From contig JAFRNC010000004.1 of assembly GCA_017430365.1 (NCBI GenBank), positions 186,001 to 250,000 on the forward strand: a DNA stretch of 64,000 bases, in the 5' to 3' direction. Numbering within the stretch: the stretch's first letter is position 1; every line of letters begins with the position of its first letter. The notes beneath the pieces were generated by a model. That model did not search any database, was not told where the DNA came from, and saw only the letters and a program-made list of their open reading frames with translations. The stretch comes from Bacteroidales bacterium (GTDB lineage Bacteria; Bacteroidota; Bacteroidia; Bacteroidales; UBA932). The position numbers and the translations under genes are program-made. Positions 48,510 to 56,923 of this stretch are shown here, one piece after another.

Positions 48510-50755
48510 AGCAATACTATATCATCGTTTTCGCAGAACGCCTTGAAATCGTCTGCGTTTTCAAATCCTTTCCAGGGTGCGTAGAAATGTCCCGGCCTGT
48601 CATGGGCGTTGCGCCACGTAAGTACGTAGCTGATGCCCGAATCCTTGATGGCGGGATAAAGGACTCCGGTCCACCATTCAGGGTCGGTCAGGCTCTCAAG
48701 TCCGGTCTCCGAGAGGCACATCATTTTGCCGTGTCCGGCGGAAATCTCCCTGAGCGTGGAGAGCATTTCCTTCACCTGTTTTCCGAAGCGCCTGCCCGCG
48801 GCCTGAAGTCCGTCAGGGCCGACATATTCATAGATGTCTGTACCGAGGATGTCGACACATTCGTCGCCGGGATAGCGCGACATATAATCTTCAGCTGAGA
48901 TCGGCCCGTTCGGCGAATAGCACCACACGATATTGGTCAATCCGCGCTCACCTTCAAAATAATCATGGGTCATCTTGAAAAGCGACTTGAACTGTTCCTC
49001 GGTGCAGAGGCGGCCGCCCCACCAGAACCAGCTGCCTATGTTCTCGTGCCACGGCCTGAAAATGACCGGCACGTCGCCGAGGCTGGCGATGAAATCGGCG
49101 GCACGCTGCAGCCACATGGCAAACTCGGCCTCCTTCTCTCCGCCGGGCAGTATGGATGCCACCACCTTGTCGGAAGAGACGTCCCAGGCATCACCGCCCG
49201 TGAAGGGATTGCGGGGATGCCACGAGAAGGTCACCATTCCCCCCCTTTCAATCTGCTTGAGAGCGGCGCGGCGCATAAGGGCGAACGGCACGCCGTCAAG
49301 ATTGGCATCGTTCCCGAGTTCTATCCCGCCCAGGTCGAATCCTACTATCGCGGGATAGCATCCCGTCACGTCACGTACGTCGGAGCGGTTCAGGGGATCG
49401 TTTTCAATGTCGGTCACCACCCAGGAATGACCGTAGACCAGGTCGTCCTGATGGCCGTACAGTATTTGGCCATCGGAGAGCTGCCTGGGCTCACGCTTTT
49501 TGGTAAAATCCGAGATGACACCCATCGTAGCATCGGTGACATAGACGCCGTTGAGTCCCTGGGCCTCCTGCGAGGGGTCGCCGGTATATGGATCTCCAGA
49601 CTGCCACTCTTCGTGCGGAGGGATCGCGAAACCGCTCCAGCCCCAGAAATTCGCACCGTCGAGATATTTGCCTATCTGCGAGAATACATAGGAATAATAG
49701 CCGTCACGCGCTGTAGTGGGAACATCCATCCCGAACTTGAAACCGTCACGGGGAAATCCGAATTCCTCCGCCACGACGGGAAGTCCCAGCTCATCGGCCA
49801 GGGCCTTGTGCTCCTTTAAATACTCCCCGGTCTTTTCTATCGCAACGGGCAGGTCTTCCGTAAGATTGTCGGCACGCACCCAACTCCAGTTGTACGGCCA
49901 GATGTGGATCGTCATGTAGTCGATGCCGGGAATTTCGTTCACCGCACGGAGCAGGGCCGGATCGTTCTCGCAACCCATCAGTCCTTCGTTACCCGTGGAA
50001 ACGAGATGGTTCCCGTCGATCTCCTTGATCAGGCGTGCAGCCTCGGTCATCCAGCCTATGAAACCCGCGCGTATATCGGGGTCGTCGGAGAAGCAGCGCG
50101 GCTCATTGCCCAGCTGCCAGGCGAAAATGGCCGGATCGTCCCTGTAGGGCTTTCCGCTGATGGAATTGACACGTGAGACTATATTCTTCAGATGATTGAA
50201 ATACAGTTGCTGCGCTTCTTCCGAGGTCTGGAACTTGCGCATCTGCTGCATGAAGGGCCAGTATCCGTCAACCAGAGGGATCAGGGTCTTTTCCCCCGTC
50301 GCCCACTCCAGGTACTGTCCGTATCCGCCGCTCCATTCCCAGGAGTTGTTGATATAGAGGACGGCCTGCATGCCGCGCTGACCCAGTTCGACCAGGAACC
50401 GGTCCAAGCCCACGAGCAATGTGTCGTTGTATACTCCGGGAGCGGTCTGGAGTGTAGGCTCCACCCGGGAATAAACACCGTCGGCACCGTCTCCGCCGAC
50501 GAGAACGCGGAGATTCTCAATTCCCAGCTCCTTCATGGCATCCAATTCCCGGCGCAGGCGTTCGATATCCCCGCCGCGTCCTTCCGAAGCCAGGATCGGG
50601 CCATACCAGAAGTTGGTGCCGATGTAGGTATACGGTTTTCCGTCACGGACAAAATGTCCGTCTTTCACGGTGACGAAGGGATTGTTTTTGGAACAACCTG
50701 CCGCAGCAAGTATCAGGAAGGCCCAGATCAGGGCATTGTATACGAATTTCATCAT
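48506..50755 (-). CDS. Two-domain beta-mannanase lipoprotein, GH5 (subfamily 7-like) plus GH26
   Basis: A 749-residue lipoprotein (lipobox AAAGC, Cys21) with two catalytic domains. Residues 25-420 form a GH5_7-like mannanase: acid/base Glu218 in WQLGNEPR and nucleophile Glu331 in VVAEEFGFP. Residues about 425-749 form a GH26 mannanase: acid/base Glu571 in [15 protein letters not shown] and nucleophile Glu683 in CLSETGLE. All four catalytic Glu are kept, so both halves should be active on beta-1,4-mannan or glucomannan at the cell surface. It is the first gene of the PUL operon. An ATG one codon later (50752) is also possible. Confidence 0.93.
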   Translation of the reverse strand: MMKFVYNALIWAFLILAAAGCSKNNPFVTVKDGHFVRDGKPYTYIGTNFWYGPILASEGRGGDIERLRRELDAMKELGIENLRVLVGGDGADGVYSRVEPTLQTAPGVYNDTLLVGLDRFLVELGQRGMQAVLYINNSWEWSGGYGQYLEWATGEKTLIPLVDGYWPFMQQMRKFQTSEEAQQLYFNHLKNIVSRVNSISGKPYRDDPAIFAWQLGNEPRCFSDDPDIRAGFIGWMTEAARLIKEIDGNHLVSTGNEGLMGCENDPALLRAVNEIPGIDYMTIHIWPYNWSWVRADNLTEDLPVAIEKTGEYLKEHKALADELGLPVVAEEFGFPRDGFKFGMDVPTTARDGYYSYVFSQIGKYLDGANFWGWSGFAIPPHEEWQSGDPYTGDPSQEAQGLNGVYVTDATMGVISDFTKKREPRQLSDGQILYGHQDDLVYGHSWVVTDIENDPLNRSDVRDVTGCYPAIVGFDLGGIELGNDANLDGVPFALMRRAALKQIERGGMVTFSWHPRNPFTGGDAWDVSSDKVVASILPGGEKEAEFAMWLQRAADFIASLGDVPVIFRPWHENIGSWFWWGGRLCTEEQFKSLFKMTHDYFEGERGLTNIVWCYSPNGPISAEDYMSRYPGDECVDILGTDIYEYVGPDGLQAAGRRFGKQVKEMLSTLREISAGHGKMMCLSETGLESLTDPEWWTGVLYPAIKDSGISYVLTWRNAHDRPGHFYAPWKGFENADDFKAFCENDDIVLL

Positions 50756-50779
50756 GTCGGCCTATAATAGAAGAATATG

Positions 50780-50787
50780 CAAATTTA
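50780..50787 (-). promoter_or_regulatory. -7 promoter box of the 13-gene PUL operon
   Basis: The minus strand reads TAAATTTG, a full match to TAnnTTTG, 25 bases before the GH5-GH26 start, in the 104-base gap after araC. No -33 TTTG is present at the standard distance, as expected for an activator-dependent promoter. The region above it holds GTCGGTCGG direct repeats that could bind a regulator. Confidence 0.55.
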
Positions 50788-50859
50788 GCTTATTTCGCAT
50801 GTGCCGACCGACATATAATTACCCAAAAATGATACTATTTTAACAACGCCCCCATCCCG

Positions 50860-51738
50860 TCATACGAAGATGCGGTTCTTGGTGAACAGAGCACGGAAAT
50901 CCCGGGGTGTGTAGCCGCGACGCGCCTTGAAGGTACGGTTGAAATTGGACAGATTGTTAAACCCGCAGGCATAGCAAATCTCGCTTACAGAAGTACTTGT
51001 ATCAACTAGCATACGTGCGGCCATGCCCACCCTCACGTCTATGACATAGTCGAGCGGAGCCCTTCCCGTACGCTGCTTGAAAAAGCGGCTGAATGCGGAT
51101 GGAGCCATGGCGACCTGTGCGGCAAGATCGTCCAGCTTGATCTCGTCACGATAGTGCCGGGAGATATATTCCTTTACCTTGTTGACGCGCCGGCTCTCCC
51201 GACCATACCCCGTATTCGCAAAAGAATTTGAAGCCAGGGTCCTGGCTCCAGCATCCAATGAGAGTTCATAAAGGATTTTCAGCATGTCCAGGAACTGATC
51301 CATGCGCTCCTCCTTGCCGGCAAGTGTATCCAGCAGATTATAGACCCGCATTATAGCCGGCATGGAGAAGGTCATACCCATCCTGGCGCGCTCGAACATC
51401 TTTCTCACCGAAGCGAACTGATTTCTTGCAAGAAGCTTCGAATCAAGCAGTTGAGGTGAAAACTGAATTGTTATCTCACGGATGTCAGGCTCCGAGCAGC
51501 GCCCTTGTTCCCAAGCGTGCTCGAGGCCGTCCCCTGTTATGAGGGTAAGTTCATAGTCACCGATTTCTTCAATGCTGTCGCCCACCACGCGGCGCACTCC
51601 GCGCCCCTTCTCTATGAAATTGAGCTCGTACTCGGCGTGAGAGTGGATGGGCCACGTGAACTCACTTTTGTGACGCTCCACGATATAGAAACAGTCTTTG
51701 TCCGTTATGGACGTGATTTCCCGTAATACGTTTGCCAT
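50860..51738 (-). CDS. AraC-family transcriptional regulator
   Basis: A 292-residue cytosolic regulator. The N-terminal half is cupin-like (IHSHAEYELNFIEKGRGVRRVVGD) and would sense a sugar. The C-terminal 100 residues carry two helix-turn-helix motifs (LDDLAAQVAMAPSAFSRFFKQ; SVSEICYACGFNNLSNFNRTF), and the GYTPRDFRALF ending is typical. It sits between the PUL operon and susC and so is the likely local activator of both. No hybrid two-component system, SusR-like or ECF/anti-sigma pair is next to this PUL. Confidence 0.93.
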   Translation of the reverse strand: MANVLREITSITDKDCFYIVERHKSEFTWPIHSHAEYELNFIEKGRGVRRVVGDSIEEIGDYELTLITGDGLEHAWEQGRCSEPDIREITIQFSPQLLDSKLLARNQFASVRKMFERARMGMTFSMPAIMRVYNLLDTLAGKEERMDQFLDMLKILYELSLDAGARTLASNSFANTGYGRESRRVNKVKEYISRHYRDEIKLDDLAAQVAMAPSAFSRFFKQRTGRAPLDYVIDVRVGMAARMLVDTSTSVSEICYACGFNNLSNFNRTFKARRGYTPRDFRALFTKNRIFV

Positions 51739-51938
51739 GACGCCACAAATTTACGCGAAAAAATCATACAATTTCCACAATTATTGATACTTTTTGAACA
51801 TACTTCATTAATTGTCATTTCTGTTAAGGGATTATTTTTTACCTTTATGTGTTTTATTATGCGTACGTGTGCGAATCATAAGACAAATGAATATTTTTTT
51901 TAACTATTCATATAATTAACCAACTATTCTCCAACCAA
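51739..51938. promoter_or_regulatory. Divergent araC/susC intergenic region
   Basis: This 200-base AT-rich gap separates araC from susC. On the susC side the nearest promoter-like sequence is TACCTTTA at 51840-51847, which differs from TAnnTTTG in the last base. A TTATG...CATAA dyad around GCGTACGTGTGCG follows at about 51857-51881 and is a candidate regulator site. The leader to the susC ATG is about 85 bases. Confidence 0.45.
51746..51753 (-). promoter_or_regulatory. Possible -7 promoter box of araC, very close to its ATG
   Basis: The minus strand reads TAAATTTG, only 7 bases before the annotated ATG, so the message would be nearly leaderless or start internally. No -33 TTTG at the right spacing. 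Confidence 0.35.
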
Positions 51939-54900
51939 ATGAAAAGCAAGTTTTTTGCTTCTCTGATGTTCCTGCTCCTTGGCTTGACCGCAATGGCGCA
52001 GACTGTCCGGATCACCGGTACGGTCATCGACACCTACGGCCCCGTCATCGGAGCGAGCGTCATTGAAAGCGGCACCCAGAACGGTGCCTCGACCGATTTG
52101 GATGGCAATTTCGTACTGAACGTCAAACCCGGCGCGACGATCGAGATCTCATCCATCGGTTACAAGACCCAGGTGATCGCAATCGGAGACCAGACCGTCT
52201 TCAACGTGATCCTTGAGGAAGACGCAGAGTTTCTCGAAGAGACAGTGGTGGTCGGTTACGGCGTCCAGAAAAAGAAGCTCGTGACCGGTTCCACAGTACA
52301 GGTCAAAGGCGAGGAACTGGCCAAACTCAACACGACCAGCGCACTCGGTGCCATGCAGTCCTCAACGCCCGGCGTGAGCATCATGAGCTCCAACGGTCAG
52401 CCGGGTTCCGGCTACAACGTCAACATCCGCGGTATGGGTACCACCGGTTCCTATGCACCTCTCTATGTCATCGACGGCGTGACGGGAGGAGACATCAACT
52501 CCCTCAACCCCTCCGACATCGAGAGTATCGACGTCCTCAAGGACGCCGCATCCTGCGCCATCTACGGTGCACGTGGTGCCAACGGTGTCATCCTGATCAC
52601 GACCAAGCAGGGCAAATCCGGTAAACTGACCGTCACCTATGACGGTTTCTACGGTGTCCAGAACGTCCAGAAGATGCCCCAGCTCCTGACAGCAAGGCAG
52701 TACATGGACATCCAGAGCCAGGTCAATTTCAACATGGGCAAAGAACCCGTCGACTGGCAGGGCATTCTGAATCCTTCGCTCTATAACAGCATCATGGACG
52801 GCTCCTTCGCCGGTACGGACTGGCTGGAAGCCATCCGCAACCAGAACGCGCCGAACACCAACCACGCCATCAACGTGGTCGGCGGTACCGATATCTCCAA
52901 ATTCTCGATGGGTGTCAGCTACACCGACCAGGAAGGTATCTTCGGTAAACCCGTCGCATCGAACTACAAGCGTCTGACCGTCCGTCTTAACTCCGACCAC
53001 GTGCTCTGGAAGACCGACAGCCATGACATCATCACCTTCGGTGAAAACCTCACCTTCACCACCAGCCAGAAAGGCGGTATCGGTACCGGCAACCACTACT
53101 GGAACGATATCTTCTCCATGATGTCGGCCAACCCGCTGGTTCCCGTCTATCAGCCCGACGGCAGCTACACGGAATATGACTGGCTCAGCAAGAGCGGCAT
53201 CTGGGATCTCGATCCCTACACCGGCAACCCGGTCGCAGGCATGGTCTATTCCTCCCGCGGTAACAACGACAGCCACAACTACGGTCTGACGATGTCGGCC
53301 AACCTCCGCGTCCAGCCCATCAAGGGCCTGACCTGGAAGAGCCAGTTCAACTACAGGATGAGCGCCTATACCTATCGTCAGTACAGCCTCGCCTACCGCC
53401 TGACCAACTACGCCTTCTCTGACACCGACATTGTCAGCCAGAGCGCAGGTGCAGGCTGGAACTGGTCCTGGGAAAACACCGTCAACTACGTATTCAATCT
53501 GGGCGGCAAGCACAACTTCGATGCCTTGATCGGTAACACCCTCGAGCACAGCGGCTTCGGCGAAGACGTAGGATCCGGCAACAGCAGCGTCCTCTGGCCC
53601 AACCAGTGGAAATACGCTTACGTCAGCAATACCTCCGGCGACCCGTCCCTTACCGACGTCTCCGGTTCCACATGGGGTGACAGCGGCCTGGTCTCCTTCT
53701 TCGGCCGTATCAACTACAACTACGACGAGCGTTACATGCTCTCCCTGATCCTCCGTCACGACGGTTCCTCCAACTTCATGCGCGGCCACCGCTGGGGTAC
53801 CTTCCCCTCCGTATCCGCCGGCTGGGTTGTGACGAACGAGCCCTGGTGGGGATCCTCGAATGTCCTCAACTTCCTGAAACTCCGCGGCAGCTGGGGACAG
53901 AACGGTAACTGCAACATCTCCAATTTCCAGTACCTGTCCACCATTTCCGTAGGTGCGGCCGACGGTGGTTATTCCTTCTACACCGGTCCTACGTCCACCA
54001 CTTCCGGAACCGGCGCTTATGCCGACAAGCTGGCCAACCCCGACATCACCTGGGAGACTTCCCAGCAGCTTGACCTCGGTTTCGACGCCCGCCTGTTCAA
54101 CAGCAAGCTGGCCATCGCATTCGACTGGTATCAGAAAGACACCAAGAACTGGCTGGTCAACGCCCCCATCATGGGTCACTTCGGCGCCAACGCACCATAT
54201 ATCAACGGTGGTGACGTGCGCAACAGCGGTGTCGAGCTCGCCCTCAACTGGAGCGACGCCCGCAGCCAGGACTTCTCCTACAACATCGGCGTTAACGGTG
54301 CTTACAACAAGAACCGCGTCACCCGCATCGCCAACGATGAAGGCATCATCCACGGTGCCGGCAACGTTGTGCAGGGTATCGCCGAAATGTACCGCGCCCA
54401 GGTCGGTTATCCTATCGGCTACTTCTGGACCTACAAGTCCGAGGGCGTCTTCCAGAACCAGGCCGAGATCGACGCCTGGAAGGCTGCCGGCAACGGCACC
54501 ATCGTGGAAGATATCGTTCCCGGTGACCTGAAGTTCTCCGACCTCAACCACGACGGTGTCATCAACGACGCCGACAAGACCATCACCGGTGATCCCAACC
54601 CGGATTTCAACCTCGGTGTAAACTTCTCCATCTATTTCAAGGGATTCGATTTCGCCGCCAGCGGTTACGGCATGTTCGGCCAGCAGGTCTTCCGTGCTTA
54701 CCGCCGTTACTCCGACAGCCAGTGGAACAACTACACCACCGAGGTGTACGGTTACTGGCATGGCGAGGGAACCTCGAACCATTATCCCCGTCTGGTCGCA
54801 GGTACGAACTACAACTTCATGAACAACTCCGACATCTTCATCGAGGATGCGGACTTCTTCAGGATCCAGACCATCACCCTGGGTTACGACTTCAAGCGCC

Positions 54901-55094
54901 TCTGGAAGAACGCCCCGTTCGGTCAGTGCCGTCTCTATGTCCAGGCCCAGAACCCGTTCTGCTTCACCAAGTTCAAGGGTCTTGACCCCGAGGTTGGCTC
55001 CTCCTCCGGTTTCGACGGCTGGGCCAAGGGCATCGACCTTGGTTATTATCCGCAGGCCAAAGGTCTCATCGTCGGCCTCAATCTTAAATTTTAA
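51939..55094 (+). CDS. SusC/RagA-type TonB-dependent outer-membrane transporter
   Basis: Imports oligosaccharides across the outer membrane with SusD as lid. The 1051-residue protein has a signal peptide (about 1-20), a carboxypeptidase-D-like regulatory domain (about 22-100; VRITGTVIDTYGPVIGASV), a TonB-box region (ETVVVGYGVQKKK), a plug (about 115-230; NIRGMGTTGSYAPLYVIDG, DVLKDAASCAIYGARGANG) and a 22-strand barrel ending in aromatic-terminated GLIVGLNLKF. It starts the plus-strand half of the PUL and is followed by SusD after 14 bases. Confidence 0.96.
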   Translation: MKSKFFASLMFLLLGLTAMAQTVRITGTVIDTYGPVIGASVIESGTQNGASTDLDGNFVLNVKPGATIEISSIGYKTQVIAIGDQTVFNVILEEDAEFLEETVVVGYGVQKKKLVTGSTVQVKGEELAKLNTTSALGAMQSSTPGVSIMSSNGQPGSGYNVNIRGMGTTGSYAPLYVIDGVTGGDINSLNPSDIESIDVLKDAASCAIYGARGANGVILITTKQGKSGKLTVTYDGFYGVQNVQKMPQLLTARQYMDIQSQVNFNMGKEPVDWQGILNPSLYNSIMDGSFAGTDWLEAIRNQNAPNTNHAINVVGGTDISKFSMGVSYTDQEGIFGKPVASNYKRLTVRLNSDHVLWKTDSHDIITFGENLTFTTSQKGGIGTGNHYWNDIFSMMSANPLVPVYQPDGSYTEYDWLSKSGIWDLDPYTGNPVAGMVYSSRGNNDSHNYGLTMSANLRVQPIKGLTWKSQFNYRMSAYTYRQYSLAYRLTNYAFSDTDIVSQSAGAGWNWSWENTVNYVFNLGGKHNFDALIGNTLEHSGFGEDVGSGNSSVLWPNQWKYAYVSNTSGDPSLTDVSGSTWGDSGLVSFFGRINYNYDERYMLSLILRHDGSSNFMRGHRWGTFPSVSAGWVVTNEPWWGSSNVLNFLKLRGSWGQNGNCNISNFQYLSTISVGAADGGYSFYTGPTSTTSGTGAYADKLANPDITWETSQQLDLGFDARLFNSKLAIAFDWYQKDTKNWLVNAPIMGHFGANAPYINGGDVRNSGVELALNWSDARSQDFSYNIGVNGAYNKNRVTRIANDEGIIHGAGNVVQGIAEMYRAQVGYPIGYFWTYKSEGVFQNQAEIDAWKAAGNGTIVEDIVPGDLKFSDLNHDGVINDADKTITGDPNPDFNLGVNFSIYFKGFDFAASGYGMFGQQVFRAYRRYSDSQWNNYTTEVYGYWHGEGTSNHYPRLVAGTNYNFMNNSDIFIEDADFFRIQTITLGYDFKRLWKNAPFGQCRLYVQAQNPFCFTKFKGLDPEVGSSSGFDGWAKGIDLGYYPQAKGLIVGLNLKF

Positions 55095-55108
55095 TTTGAA
55101 TGACTGAT

Positions 55109-56896
55109 ATGAAAAAGATAATCAAACTCGCGGCAATGGCCGCCATTGTGTTCTCTTTCGCTTCCTGTGAGTCATTTCTCGACACCACCAACTACTGGTC
55201 GAAGGACAGCAGCAACTTCCCGGTGAACTCAACCGACGCCGAGCAGATGCTTGCGGGTATCTACAACAACCTGAACGTGTCCATCGGAAACAACGTGCAT
55301 ACCAACCACTTCCTGTGGTCCATGGCTGCATCTGACGATGCGCTCGGCGGTGGTGGCCAGAACGACCAGGCCATGCAGGCCGAAGACCTTCTGCTGAATT
55401 TCGGTACTGACATGTACAACAACTTCTATGTCGACCGCTACAAGGGTATCGCCCGCGCCAACGCAGCCATCGAGGCTATGCCGAACTGCGGAGTCGCCGA
55501 CAAACTCAACCAGTATATGGGTGAGGCTTTCTTCCTTCGCGCATGGTTCTACTATGAACTCGCTTCGATGTTCGGCAACATCCCCTGCCCCGTTACTTCG
55601 CAGGCAGACCCGACCCAGCCGCAGATCAGCGGTGAGGCCCTCTGGGGACAGATCATCGAGGACTGCAAGATCGCTGCCGACATCATGCCGGCCAAACAGT
55701 CCAGCGGCGACGGCCACGTCGACAAGTATTGCGCCGAGGCTCTCCTCGGACGTGCCTACCTGTTCGCTTCCGGTTTCTTCGGTCTGAGCGAAATCACCCT
55801 CCCCGCCTATGAGAATGAGGCCATCGGCGTGACCATCACCGAAGGCACCAAGATTTCCAAGGCTGAGGTCGGCCAGTACATCACCGACTGCGTCAACAAC
55901 TCCGGCTACACCCTTGTTGACGACTTCCACAACCTGTGGGCCTACACCAACCGTTGCACCATCGACGATCCGAAGAACCCCTGGGCCGGTAAAGGATACA
56001 AATGGGTCGAAGACGACGGCGCCCGCAACCCAGAGGCGTTGTTCATCATCAAATTCAACACCCAGCCTTCCTGGAGCACGACGATCGGTTACTCCAACCA
56101 GACCGCCCTCTTCCTCGGTGTCCGCGGCCAGAGCCTCGACAACGGCGAATGCATCCCGTTCGGTGTCGGCTGGGGCATGTGCCCGGTAAACCCGTCACTC
56201 GTTTCCGACTGGAAAGCCATCGAGCCTAACGACGCCCGTCTGGATGCATCCATCATCCCCGTCGAAAAGTTCAGCGGCACCTATAAGTTTGGCGGTGACT
56301 CTAATATCCAGGAGAGCGGTTTCTACCAGACCAAGACGATGCCCGTAATGGCATGGAGCGAAGCCCAGGGCAAGTATATGAAGAGCTTCACAAACGTGAT
56401 GTTCCCCGACCTGACCTGGTCCAGCGGCAATGAAGACAACTTCCAGCTGAACAGTGTCAACGACATGGTCATGATCCGCTTCGCCGAAGTCCTGCTGATG
56501 GATGCCGAGATCAACGGCAGCCAGGCATCCTTCGACAAGGTCAGGGCCCGTGCCGGACTGCCCAGCAAACCGCTGAATGATGAGAACCTGCGTAACGAAC
56601 GCCGTTGGGAGCTCGCCTTCGAAGGCGTCCGCTTCAACGACATCCGCCGCTACGGCGAGAGCTATGCCGTCACCGCCCTCAACAAACAGGAAGGCGTGAA
56701 GGTATGGAACAACGGCGTGGAAGGCACGAACAATGCCTCCAAGTACAACGGCAGTTACGGCGACCGTTACAAGGCTACCAAGGGATTCGTCTCGATTCCT
56801 AACAGCCAGATTTCACTCTCGGCCGGTGCCGGCGAAGAGTACAAATTCGCCCAGAATGAAGGTTGGGGTTCCCAATTCGATTTCCCGGGCTGGTAG
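55109..56896 (+). CDS. SusD/RagB-type nutrient-binding lipoprotein
   Basis: The 595-residue surface lipoprotein lid of the SusCD complex. The type II signal is MKKIIKLAAMAAIVFSFASC (lipobox FASC). It has the all-helical SusD fold with TPR-like repeats; RANAAIEAMPNCG, GEAFFLRAWFYYELASMFG near 115-160 and, near the C-terminus, LRNERRWELAFEGVRFNDIRRYG are hallmark blocks. The ATG at 55109 is preferred to one 9 bases upstream because the signal peptide begins there. Confidence 0.95.
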   Translation: MKKIIKLAAMAAIVFSFASCESFLDTTNYWSKDSSNFPVNSTDAEQMLAGIYNNLNVSIGNNVHTNHFLWSMAASDDALGGGGQNDQAMQAEDLLLNFGTDMYNNFYVDRYKGIARANAAIEAMPNCGVADKLNQYMGEAFFLRAWFYYELASMFGNIPCPVTSQADPTQPQISGEALWGQIIEDCKIAADIMPAKQSSGDGHVDKYCAEALLGRAYLFASGFFGLSEITLPAYENEAIGVTITEGTKISKAEVGQYITDCVNNSGYTLVDDFHNLWAYTNRCTIDDPKNPWAGKGYKWVEDDGARNPEALFIIKFNTQPSWSTTIGYSNQTALFLGVRGQSLDNGECIPFGVGWGMCPVNPSLVSDWKAIEPNDARLDASIIPVEKFSGTYKFGGDSNIQESGFYQTKTMPVMAWSEAQGKYMKSFTNVMFPDLTWSSGNEDNFQLNSVNDMVMIRFAEVLLMDAEINGSQASFDKVRARAGLPSKPLNDENLRNERRWELAFEGVRFNDIRRYGESYAVTALNKQEGVKVWNNGVEGTNNASKYNGSYGDRYKATKGFVSIPNSQISLSAGAGEEYKFAQNEGWGSQFDFPGW

Positions 56897-56923
56897 CAGA
56901 TCTTACCTTAGATTATATATGTC

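Noticed and set aside
52362..54782. 806-codon open frame antisense to susC
   Set aside because: It mirrors the strong codon bias of susC, has a Val/Gly/Asp-rich nonsense composition and no family motifs, while susC is fully supported on the other strand.
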